DNA of 64,000 nucleotides, from contig JAFEBM010000049.1 of NCBI GenBank assembly GCA_018242685.1, positions 1 to 64,000 on the forward strand, written 5' to 3'. Source of the DNA: Nitrospira sp. GTDB taxonomy: Bacteria > Nitrospirota > Nitrospiria > Nitrospirales > Nitrospiraceae. The position numbers and the translations under genes were made by a program. The notes beneath the pieces are model-generated. The model was not told the DNA's origin and ran no database searches. It worked only from the letters and a program-made list of their open reading frames with translations. This document shows positions 57,266-64,000 of the stretch, in pieces (within the stretch, counting starts at the first letter, position 1; every line of letters starts with the position of its first letter).

Positions 57266-57328
57266 AAAATCTCCCTATTCCTCGAAGAGTTTTGCTAAAA
57301 TACTTTCCTCTCTTACTGAAATCGCTGT

Positions 57329-57404
57329 TCCCCGGTAGCTCAGTTGGTAGAGCAGCCGGCTGTTAACCGGCTGGTCGCAGGTTCGAGTCCTGCCCGGGGA
57401 GCCA
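57329..57404 (+). tRNA. tRNA-Asn (GUU)
   Basis: A 76-nt cloverleaf with encoded CCA. The acceptor TCCCCGG pairs with CCGGGGA. The D arm is AGCTCAGTTGGTAGAGC, anticodon GTT sits in the CTGTTAA loop with stem CCGGC/ACCGG-type pairing, and the T arm is GCAGGTTCGAGTCCTGC. It follows the small acidic protein gene on the same strand. Confidence 0.97.
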
Positions 57405-57653
57405 CCGCCATCCTCATATACAAATCTCCCCCTTACTTTCCTACTCTGGATAGCCAGAAATTCCATCAGATAGCCGGCAAGTGCGTGTGGCTGTGCAATC
57501 AAATCATGACATCCCGGTGACGGAGGGCACGATTCCTCTATTGAAATGATGACACGGTTTCTCTTTTGATATCTTTAGTGTGAAGCCTTAGACTTGAACC
57601 GAAGCACTGTCAGGAACCTCTTCAAGTTATCTGCGCAACGTACCATACTTGAT

Positions 57654-58658
57654 ATGATGACCGATTCTTCAATGATTGATATCGTCTTGTCGTTCAAACC
57701 TCCACTACCCCTCCGGAACGCTCATCTCATGACGATTGTCCCTCGCTACGTACTGCGGGACACGTCCTTGGCTAGATTGCCTCAGGAGTCGCGTTTGTTT
57801 TCCGTTGGGCCGGATGCACAGCTTCAGGGATTTTGCCATTGGCAAGACGAACGCAAGGCTTCTCCCACGGTGATACTGGTCCACGGCCTTGAAGGCTGCA
57901 GCGAATCGCGATACATGCGCGGTATTGCCGCAAAGGCCTATCGCGCAGGCTTCAACGTCATCCGCATGAATCAGCGTACCTGCGGCGGAACCGAGCACCT
58001 CTCCTCGACTCTTTATAACAGCGGCTTGAGCGGAGACTATCGCTCGATTCTCACGGAGCTCGCTCACCAGGACGGACTTGCCCACATATGGTTGGTTGGG
58101 TATTCCATGGGTGGAAATCTCGTCTTGAAAGCGGGTGGCGAGATCGGCCGGACCGAGCCCGCGCTAGCCGGGGTCGCAGCAGTATGCCCGAACATCAACC
58201 CGACTGTTTGTGCTCGTGCACTGGAGGAGTCTCGCAATTTCATCTACCATCGGCACTTTCTGGCGCGGTTGAAATCGAGGTTACGGAGAAAGGCGGCCCT
58301 GTTGCCCGGGAAATGGGAGCTTTCCCAACTCGATCGGATCGCCACGATCAGCGAATTTGATGATCGGTACACCGCCCACGACGGAGGCTATCGAGACGGA
58401 GCCGATTATTACGACCGGGCAGGCGCACGCCATGTGCTCGATGTCATCGCCGTACCTACTCTCATCATTACAGCGCAAGACGACCCGTTTATTCCCTACT
58501 CAATGTTCACCGTACCGAAGATTCAGCGGCATCCTTACATCCGTGTGGTCGCGCCTTGCTACGGAGGTCATTGTGGGTTTTTTCACCGTGGTGGGAATGG
58601 AGAAGACCCGTACTGGGCGGAGAACCGAATCGTAGACTTTTTGTTGGAGCGACTTTGA
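57654..58658 (+). CDS. YheT-like alpha/beta hydrolase
   Basis: 334 aa from the ATG at 57654; an in-frame TTG at 57594 would add 20 residues. N-terminal FKPPLPLRNAHLMTIVP and the hydrolase core VILVHGLEGCSESRYMRGIA, with Ser nucleophile in LVGYSMGGNLVLKAGG. An Asp in IITAQDDPFIPYS and His in GGHCGFFHRG complete the triad. The family is predicted esterase-like with no fixed substrate. It is convergent with pafA (50 bp between). Confidence 0.9.
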   Translation: MMTDSSMIDIVLSFKPPLPLRNAHLMTIVPRYVLRDTSLARLPQESRLFSVGPDAQLQGFCHWQDERKASPTVILVHGLEGCSESRYMRGIAAKAYRAGFNVIRMNQRTCGGTEHLSSTLYNSGLSGDYRSILTELAHQDGLAHIWLVGYSMGGNLVLKAGGEIGRTEPALAGVAAVCPNINPTVCARALEESRNFIYHRHFLARLKSRLRRKAALLPGKWELSQLDRIATISEFDDRYTAHDGGYRDGADYYDRAGARHVLDVIAVPTLIITAQDDPFIPYSMFTVPKIQRHPYIRVVAPCYGGHCGFFHRGGNGEDPYWAENRIVDFLLERL

Positions 58659-58707
58659 CAGACGCTACGCTGCGCCAAGCTTGACTCCCACATGAAACAT
58701 TGGGTGA

Positions 58708-60195
58708 CTAAACGATCACGCTTTCGAGGTGGGTCCGCACATCTTCCAGATAGGTCTTAAACGGGTCCGGCATGGGAAACGGAGCATGGCCTCGTACTTG
58801 GAAGATCGACCAATTGATGACGTACGGAGGGAACAATCCATCAGGCGCTGGAGACTGATCCGCCGCTGAAACGGGCCGCTCATGCAGGAGATGTCTGACC
58901 AGTTCACTGCGGCCGTAGGCACGTGTGTTTTTCGGCGCTGTTTCCATCGCAAGCTGGATGAGACGGTCTGTCGTCACACGAGGGACACGCCCCTCTTCCA
59001 ATAATCCGTGATATAGCCCCTTCGCGTGATTCAGATTGTGATATTCCAAATCCAGACTTTTCATCATGGGGTCGATCCAGTCGACATGTTCCGCTTCTCG
59101 AAAGCATTCCAGCAACCACAGTTTGGACGCCCAGTCGACACGCCCGACAAGCTTTTGATAATCGCCGCGCAGGTCATGGAGCACCGACGCCCACTGGGCA
59201 AGGACCCAATCGGTTTCTTCATCCTGCCCCTTGCAATGCTGAACGGCACAGTCAAGAAATCGTTCTTGAACATCCAACGCCGATATCGTCTTTTGAGACT
59301 GTAACTGGATCAGCCAGCGTCGTTCTTGGTCCTGGGAAATCTCTTGGAGCGCTTCCACCGGTTCGTCGATCTCCAAATCCTGAGGCGCATGTCCTTCCTC
59401 AATGAGCTGCAGCACCAGCCCCGTCGTTCCGAGCTTCAATGCCGTCGCATATTCGGCCATGTTGGAATCACCCAGGAGCAGATGAATCCGACGGTATTGA
59501 TTGGGATCGGCCAACGGCTCGTCCCTCGTGTTCACAATCGCCCGATTGTGCTGCACCCATTCGAAGAAATCGTTCACGATATAGTCGGCACGTTGGGAGA
59601 TCTGAAAGGGCAGTTCCGATACATGACGCGCACCGAAAGTCGAACGTGGAAGGATCAACCGATCCGTCTGAATCCAGGCATCTTGTGGAGCGGCGGAACC
59701 GACACGCCCGGAGCCGGTAAAAATCTGCCTGGTCACAAGAAACGTCACGAGCGGAGCCAGCCCGCGCCTCGAAAAAGGAAACCGTCGAGAAACCAGATAG
59801 TTCTCATGCGAGCCGAACGTCGCGTCGGTTTCATGATCGATGTTGTTCTTGATCAAGGACGCCTGTTCTGAGAAGCCGAGTTCTTCGAGGGCTTGCTGCA
59901 GCAAAGAGTCCCCGGCACGGTCCGACGCCACCACATCCGTGAGGGAATGGCATTCCGGCGAGGCATACTCTAAATGCCCCATGTCCAAATAGATTCGTCC
60001 GGCGTTGGTGAGAAATCCTCCATTACCGGGAGGCTCGTCATGCCCACGATGGTGGAGGTCCAGCACGCCCCGCCGCTGAACCTGGAAGAGATGGTCACGA
60101 ATCCTATGGGCAAACCATGCCGGGGACTGGTTAGGGCGGTCCTCGTGAATCAAGAGCCCGTATTCAGTCTCCAAACCAAAAATACGATGTAACAT
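58708..60195 (-). CDS. pafA: Pup-protein ligase
   Basis: 495 aa. It ligates the C-terminal Glu of Pup to substrate lysines with ATP. The opening MLHRIFGLETEYGLLIHEDR and the carboxylate-amine-ligase core (SASLIKNNIDHETDATFGSHENYLV-like region; INTRDEPLADPNQYRRIHLL; LGDSNMAEYATALKLGTTGL) are present, and the Dop-specific N-terminal loop is absent. The catalytic-loop segment is RIYLDMGHLEYASPEC: the Asp is kept but it is one residue shorter than the common 'D.GSHPEYA' form. It starts 4 bp after prcA. Confidence 0.9.
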   Translation of the reverse strand: MLHRIFGLETEYGLLIHEDRPNQSPAWFAHRIRDHLFQVQRRGVLDLHHRGHDEPPGNGGFLTNAGRIYLDMGHLEYASPECHSLTDVVASDRAGDSLLQQALEELGFSEQASLIKNNIDHETDATFGSHENYLVSRRFPFSRRGLAPLVTFLVTRQIFTGSGRVGSAAPQDAWIQTDRLILPRSTFGARHVSELPFQISQRADYIVNDFFEWVQHNRAIVNTRDEPLADPNQYRRIHLLLGDSNMAEYATALKLGTTGLVLQLIEEGHAPQDLEIDEPVEALQEISQDQERRWLIQLQSQKTISALDVQERFLDCAVQHCKGQDEETDWVLAQWASVLHDLRGDYQKLVGRVDWASKLWLLECFREAEHVDWIDPMMKSLDLEYHNLNHAKGLYHGLLEEGRVPRVTTDRLIQLAMETAPKNTRAYGRSELVRHLLHERPVSAADQSPAPDGLFPPYVINWSIFQVRGHAPFPMPDPFKTYLEDVRTHLESVIV

Positions 60196-60199
60196 GAGA

Positions 60200-61009
60200 T
60201 TAGGTAAGTGACGGGCTCAGATCCGTCGGGAGCATTGTTCTCAACTCATCGGCCTCAAGAGCTCGATACTTGGATGGTCCTTGCACCTGGCGATCAAGCA
60301 GCGCACATTCAATCGCTTTTTCGACAACGCACCGACGCAGATGCGCATAGAGTGTCTCCACATCCGTCATCTGCTGGTCAGGACCGGTCTTTGCTTCGTC
60401 ATGGTCTTCGCCATCCTCCAGTGCTGATCGTTGCACTCGATCACCGACCGCCCACGTACGAATCGCCACATCCACGGCGTCCTTCAAAGACACGATGGAC
60501 TGTTGTCGGAGATACCCCATCATCTTCTGTTCGACCACCGGCGTCGCGGCAAGCACCGCACACTGGCTCTTTTCCTCAAAGGTCCCGTCGTAGTTGATCG
60601 TCAAAAAACCGTCTCTCCCGGCTCTCTGGCCTAATTCTGCCAGCACGATCTTCACGATGAATGGTGCCTTGAACACCTCTTCGAACGCTTGTTTGATGAC
60701 CGGCGCGATGCCGTACTTCACCAAGCGGCTCCCGGTCACATCGGAAGCGGAGCGATTAAATCCTTCGACGTGCGCCATTTCCAGCAGATTGAATCGCAGC
60801 TTCTCTAGGTCGGCCGGATGTCCCATCCCACCTAGGGCTATGCGATCGTAAATCTCATATAACTTGGATGTGCCTTTGCTCATGGTCATAAGCAGAATGC
60901 CGCGCTCGTACGCGACCCCGACGACAGGGGTCCCTTCCTTAAGCTGATCGTCGAGATATTGCCGACGATTTCCGACTGCTTCCACCCACCGATATGGCTC
61001 TTCATACAT
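60200..61009 (-). CDS. prcA: 20S proteasome alpha subunit
   Basis: 269 aa. N-terminal EPYRWVEAVGNRRQYLDDQL forms the outer ring gate, followed by VVGVAYERGILLMTMSKGT, YEIYDRIALGGMGHPADLEK and FIVKIVLAELGQ. The C-terminal part is long and acidic (SALEDGEDHDEAKTGPDQ). Alpha subunits form the outer rings and dock the ATPase. It starts 14 bp after prcB and is followed by pafA by 4 bp. Confidence 0.94.
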   Translation of the reverse strand: MYEEPYRWVEAVGNRRQYLDDQLKEGTPVVGVAYERGILLMTMSKGTSKLYEIYDRIALGGMGHPADLEKLRFNLLEMAHVEGFNRSASDVTGSRLVKYGIAPVIKQAFEEVFKAPFIVKIVLAELGQRAGRDGFLTINYDGTFEEKSQCAVLAATPVVEQKMMGYLRQQSIVSLKDAVDVAIRTWAVGDRVQRSALEDGEDHDEAKTGPDQQMTDVETLYAHLRRCVVEKAIECALLDRQVQGPSKYRALEADELRTMLPTDLSPSLT

Positions 61010-61023
61010 GGCTAATGTATCCC

Positions 61024-61893
61024 TTACGCACTTCGAGAAACACTTGACTCAAACAGCGATCGGAGTTGAAGATCCGGCATCATTCTGACACCGCCGGCCG
61101 TGATGAACTTAATGACCGGATAGAGACCGGCCTCGCGGTTGACCCCCCCGGTCGCGCTGTCGAATTCTGCGGCGCTCGTTAACATTCGCAACGCCTGCAC
61201 GGTCGCTTGCTCTTCCGGCATCGCACTCAGCGGCTGTTCACCCCATGTATTCAAGTAATGAAGAATTCCACGAATGGTCGATGAGCCGGACCCGGATACC
61301 GCATATTCCACTCCCTCGAACTCCGCGCCGAGAATATCGTAAAAGTAGATTTTTGCCGTTTCTTGCCCGGCGTCGTAACCGGCAAAGATCGGGGCGACAG
61401 CTCCAGTCCCCGCTAAAGCCGCCGCGACATTATCCTTCAGCAATTTGGACAGTGCTCGGAGTTTTCCTTCAAAGCTGAGTTCCTGGAGTTGTGTCCGCCG
61501 ATAATACTTGAATGAATGTTCAAGGATGCGCGCCATTTCATACGCGGTGGCTGGCACTCCGGCGATCGCCATGACACTAGACCGATCGATCTCCAAGACC
61601 TTGTCCGTGCGGTCGTACATCACCATATTTCCGGCTGTCGCGCGTCGATCCCCGGCAACCAGAACCCCTTCGCGATACTTAAACGCAAGGATGGTTGTGG
61701 CGGTCGTCAATTCCTGACTTGCTCCCGCCTGCCCCGACGATCCAAACACGTATCCTTGGTCTTTCAAGAGCTGATACAAATCTCCCTGCATTCTCATCTG
61801 TTCCTCAGTGCTGGATTCCAAGTGCTGCGTGCTGAGTCCGATCGGAAGGGCATCACTCCTCTGTATCTGCCCATCCCGTTCGCACTGCTTCAC
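61024..61893 (-). CDS. prcB: 20S proteasome beta subunit
   Basis: 289 aa with a GTG start overlapping the pup stop by one base (TAGTG). A propeptide of ~65 residues is removed before the catalytic Thr in LTTATTILAFKYREGVLVA (Thr66 or 67). AGDRRATAGNMVMYDRTDK (S1 pocket and Lys/Asp partners) and the YAVSGSGSSTIRGILHYLN segment are present. An ATG at 61797 (after GAGGAAC) could give a shorter propeptide. It forms the proteolytic inner rings. Confidence 0.93.
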   Translation of the reverse strand: MKQCERDGQIQRSDALPIGLSTQHLESSTEEQMRMQGDLYQLLKDQGYVFGSSGQAGASQELTTATTILAFKYREGVLVAGDRRATAGNMVMYDRTDKVLEIDRSSVMAIAGVPATAYEMARILEHSFKYYRRTQLQELSFEGKLRALSKLLKDNVAAALAGTGAVAPIFAGYDAGQETAKIYFYDILGAEFEGVEYAVSGSGSSTIRGILHYLNTWGEQPLSAMPEEQATVQALRMLTSAAEFDSATGGVNREAGLYPVIKFITAGGVRMMPDLQLRSLFESSVSRSA

Positions 61894-62084
61894 TATTCCC
61901 CCGTTCTCTGCCGGTACCGCTCGGCCTGTTTGGGATCGACTTTGCGCATCCGCTTCATTAGATTATCCTTGTCCGGCGACCCCGTGTCCGGGCGGCGGGG
62001 TCCACTTCCCTCTTCCGGGCTGGGAGATTTTGGCATGGGATCGACCGGCCCCTCGCGCCGTTCCGGCATCATGCTGTGTTTCAT
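61893..62084 (-). CDS. pup: Prokaryotic ubiquitin-like protein Pup
   Basis: 63 aa from the ATG at 62084, which overlaps the dop stop as ATGA, has AAAGGA upstream, and gives the family length; the ATG at 62111 would lie inside dop. It is highly charged and disordered, ending in a helix and RYRQRTGE. Pups end in Gly-Gly-Gln or Gly-Gly-Glu; here the ending is Thr-Gly-Glu, with Glu already genome-encoded, so deamidation before ligation would not be needed. Confidence 0.92.
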   Translation of the reverse strand: MKHSMMPERREGPVDPMPKSPSPEEGSGPRRPDTGSPDKDNLMKRMRKVDPKQAERYRQRTGE

Positions 62085-63607
62085 GTCTCCATATCCTTTC
62101 TGTGGCTCCACGCTGCCAGCGCATCAGCCGGTGAATGGGCATGTTGGAAGACATCCATACACCGTCGGACTTCCTGCGGATTAAAAAGGTCTCCCATGTC
62201 CAAATGATGGGTGCGAAGTCTGCCCGCGAACTGAATCCGTTCCCATTGCATCGACTGAATCTGATCCGAAAACCTCTGCACGCAGAGTCCACGAAGCCCG
62301 CCACGGGTGTCCCTCGGGCCGTTCCGAAGCGCCTCGTCAATTGCCTCGTCGGTCGTCATCCGCCACACTTTCCCGTCTGCTTCCAACCCCAGGTAAAGCC
62401 CTTGTTCGGGATTAACGTTGTGATACTCCAAGTCCAAGCTGGCCAACCAGGGATCATCCCAGCCGATCCGCTCTTCTCGCATGAACGTCTCGAATAACCA
62501 CTGTTTCGTGACCCAATCCAGTTTCCCCACCAACTGTGCTCGGTCTTGGGTCAACAAGTGTAAGGTCTCATCCCATTGCGTCAACAGCCAATCCGACTCC
62601 TCGTCGGATCCGGCCAACTCGCGGCGTGCCGCCTCACAGTAACACTCTTGAAGCTCTAAAGCGGAAAGCCTCCGCCCGTTTTTGAGACGAACCACTGCCT
62701 TCAGGTCCGGATCTCGCGACAACTGTTTCACTGCAGCCACCGGCTGATCCAGCTCGATATCAGGCACCGCTCCTCGCTCAATGAGGTCGAGTACAAGTCT
62801 GGTCGTGCCCACCTTCAACGCCGTCGCATACTCGCACATGTTGGCATCGCCGATGATGAGATGGAGCCGCCGGTATTTCCTGCGATCAGCGTGGGGTTCA
62901 TCTCGGGTGTTGAGAATCGGTCGGTTATGCATCGTATCGACGCCCAACTCCGCTTCCATAAAATCAGCGCGCTGCGAGAGCTGATACCATCCTGGAACGT
63001 ACCCGGACTCCTGTGCTTCAGTCCCGACCTTTCCCGCGCCCGCGATCACTTGTCGACTCACCAAGAACGGCACCAAGCCGGCAACAAGAGCCGGAAAGGG
63101 AATGGTCCGCGAGACAAGATAGTTGTCGTGGCATCCGTAACTGTGGCCATGGAAATCGGTATTGTTCTTGTAGAGCCGAACATGGGAGCCCCCGAGCACC
63201 TGATTACGCCGCTGAGCGGCGCGTAGCACGATGCGTTCCCCCGCGCGCTCTTGGGCAAGAAGATCCTTGATCGTTCGGCACTCCGGCGTTGAATACTCCG
63301 GATGCGTATGATCGTTGTAGAATCGAGCGCCGTTCGGCAACACGAGATCGCTCTTCATTTCATGGAATGAGAAGGGACGATGGGCATCCACCTTCGCAAA
63401 CTCATCTTCTTCCCTGTCTTGTTGGAGACCAGAAACGCGAAAGCCACGAGCATCCTCGTGCGGATCTTCGCCGGCATAATCCCAACGGCGTTCAAAAGAA
63501 GCTTCCAGATAGGCCCGCACCAATTCCATCGATTCTACGACCGGATCCATCTCCGGTACGTCATCCCTCGTAATCCCATACTCAGTTTCAATGCCGAATA
63601 GCCGCAT
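62081..63607 (-). CDS. dop: Pup deamidase / depupylase
   Basis: 508 aa. MRLFGIETEYGITRDDVPEM and the Dop-specific N-terminal insert (ERRWDYAGEDPHEDARGFRV, then a charged loop) distinguish it from PafA. Active-site segment ARFYNDHTHPEYSTPEC keeps the Asp nucleophile. The ATP core (LYKNNTDFHGHSYGCHDNYL, NTRDEPHADRRKYRRLHLII, GDANMCEYATALKVGTTRLV) is intact. As Pup ends in Glu here, its main job should be Pup removal. It is followed by pup with a 4-bp overlap. Confidence 0.95.
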   Translation of the reverse strand: MRLFGIETEYGITRDDVPEMDPVVESMELVRAYLEASFERRWDYAGEDPHEDARGFRVSGLQQDREEDEFAKVDAHRPFSFHEMKSDLVLPNGARFYNDHTHPEYSTPECRTIKDLLAQERAGERIVLRAAQRRNQVLGGSHVRLYKNNTDFHGHSYGCHDNYLVSRTIPFPALVAGLVPFLVSRQVIAGAGKVGTEAQESGYVPGWYQLSQRADFMEAELGVDTMHNRPILNTRDEPHADRRKYRRLHLIIGDANMCEYATALKVGTTRLVLDLIERGAVPDIELDQPVAAVKQLSRDPDLKAVVRLKNGRRLSALELQECYCEAARRELAGSDEESDWLLTQWDETLHLLTQDRAQLVGKLDWVTKQWLFETFMREERIGWDDPWLASLDLEYHNVNPEQGLYLGLEADGKVWRMTTDEAIDEALRNGPRDTRGGLRGLCVQRFSDQIQSMQWERIQFAGRLRTHHLDMGDLFNPQEVRRCMDVFQHAHSPADALAAWSHRKDMET

Positions 63608-63691
63608 AATCGTCAGGTGTCAAATCTGGGTGTGCGGGGAAGGCAGGTGAGGTTTTAAACTCCTCACTTCTTACCCCTTCCCCTCACTTCT

Positions 63692-64000
63692 TCAGATGAT
63701 CTGATTCACGGATCGTTCTTCTGTCTGGCGCCCCCGCCGGAATGAGGAGATCCCAACGACCTGTTCCGGGTGATGATCCAGCAGCTTCAGCCACTCCTCA
63801 GCGGCATCGTCCGGCGGCAACATATCACCCTCTCGAAATTCCTCTGAGACGGAATCCACGAGGTCTTTGGTCTGCAATCCCGACTGCTGCCCCGACTGAA
63901 CCGTGCGATCGATCGCTTTTTCCTTAGCCCGTTGAACGATCGAGGCCAAGATGGCTCCGCTCACCAAATCGCCGCGATACAGCACCTTGCTTTGCCCGCT
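63692..64000 (-). CDS. arc: Proteasome ATPase ARC/Mpa, C-terminal fragment
   Basis: Only the C-terminal ~102 residues are in the window; the gene begins beyond the right edge. The sequence LYRGDLVSGAILASIVQRAK, EKAIDRTVQSGQQSGLQTKD and DLVDSVSEEFREGDMLPPDD aligns with the AAA C-domain and tail of ARC/Mpa. It ends SFRRGRQTEERSVNQII, with no Tyr next to the last residue, so the usual hydrophobic-Tyr-x proteasome-docking ending is missing. It is upstream of dop on the same strand, as in actinobacterial Pup loci. Confidence 0.88.
   Translation of the reverse strand, partial: SGQSKVLYRGDLVSGAILASIVQRAKEKAIDRTVQSGQQSGLQTKDLVDSVSEEFREGDMLPPDDAAEEWLKLLDHHPEQVVGISSFRRGRQTEERSVNQII

Noticed and set aside
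57275..57502. Minus-strand frame of 75 codons over tRNA-Asn
   Set aside because: Its middle is the antisense translation of the tRNA, a common false ORF.
1..64000. CRISPR arrays, rRNA genes, prophage or integrase genes
   Set aside because: I looked for regularly spaced repeats, rRNA sequence blocks and integrase motifs and found none.

Overview
The window looks like a chromosomal segment of a Nitrospira-type bacterium (phylum Nitrospirota). The assignment rests on the gene combination rather than on a marker gene, as no rRNA is present. It holds a Pup-proteasome operon (ARC tail, dop, pup, prcB, prcA, pafA), a five-subunit 2-oxoacid:ferredoxin oxidoreductase of the reductive-TCA type, an atypical type II secretion / type IV pilus hybrid cluster, and moderate GC content.

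Layout. 1-3.8 kb: a 58-codon small gene, a large uncharacterised protein and proA. 3.9-14.6 kb: an eleven-gene minus-strand operon for a secretin-based envelope machine (secretin, pseudopilins, LysM lipoprotein, GspF, GspE, and PilM/N/O/P-like proteins). 14.6-31 kb: an accessory island with four insertion sequences in different states of decay (IS630 with frameshifts, an intact IS3, a broken IS3, an IS630 with three nonsense codons), a BACON-repeat secreted protein, and surface-polysaccharide genes: UDP-sugar dehydrogenase, Wzz/BY-kinase, a phosphoglycosyl transferase-dehydratase fusion, and a DegT aminotransferase. 30.7-37 kb: a methyltransferase, a zinc-ribbon coiled-coil protein, a CAU tRNA, rpoD and dnaG. 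37-49 kb: a long minus-strand run of HIT, hisIE, hisF, hisA, a lipoprotein, hisH, hisB, hisD, hisG, murA, prmC and prfA, then rpmE and rho. The his run is interrupted between hisB and hisH by a broken hepT. 49-53 kb: a decayed ISNCY-like transposase, a DUF2203 protein, a YciI protein and a TPR protein. 53-57 kb: the oxidoreductase operon behind a perfect-consensus sigma-70 promoter and before a strong terminator. 57-64 kb: tRNA-Asn, a YheT-like hydrolase and the proteasome operon, running off the right edge.

How it fits together. The oxidoreductase is a carbon-fixation enzyme. The Pup pathway tags proteins (PafA), removes tags (Dop) and degrades tagged proteins (ARC plus PrcA/PrcB). The polysaccharide genes suggest an amino-dideoxysugar is made and loaded onto a lipid carrier. 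The secretion cluster is nearly complete but lacks a prepilin peptidase in this window. The most unusual points are the sugar transferase-dehydratase fusion, a BY-kinase with a changed Walker B motif, a TPR-secretin-cohesin-like protein in a LysM-containing secretion operon, an ARC C-terminus without the usual proteasome-docking tyrosine, and a Pup ending in Thr-Gly-Glu.
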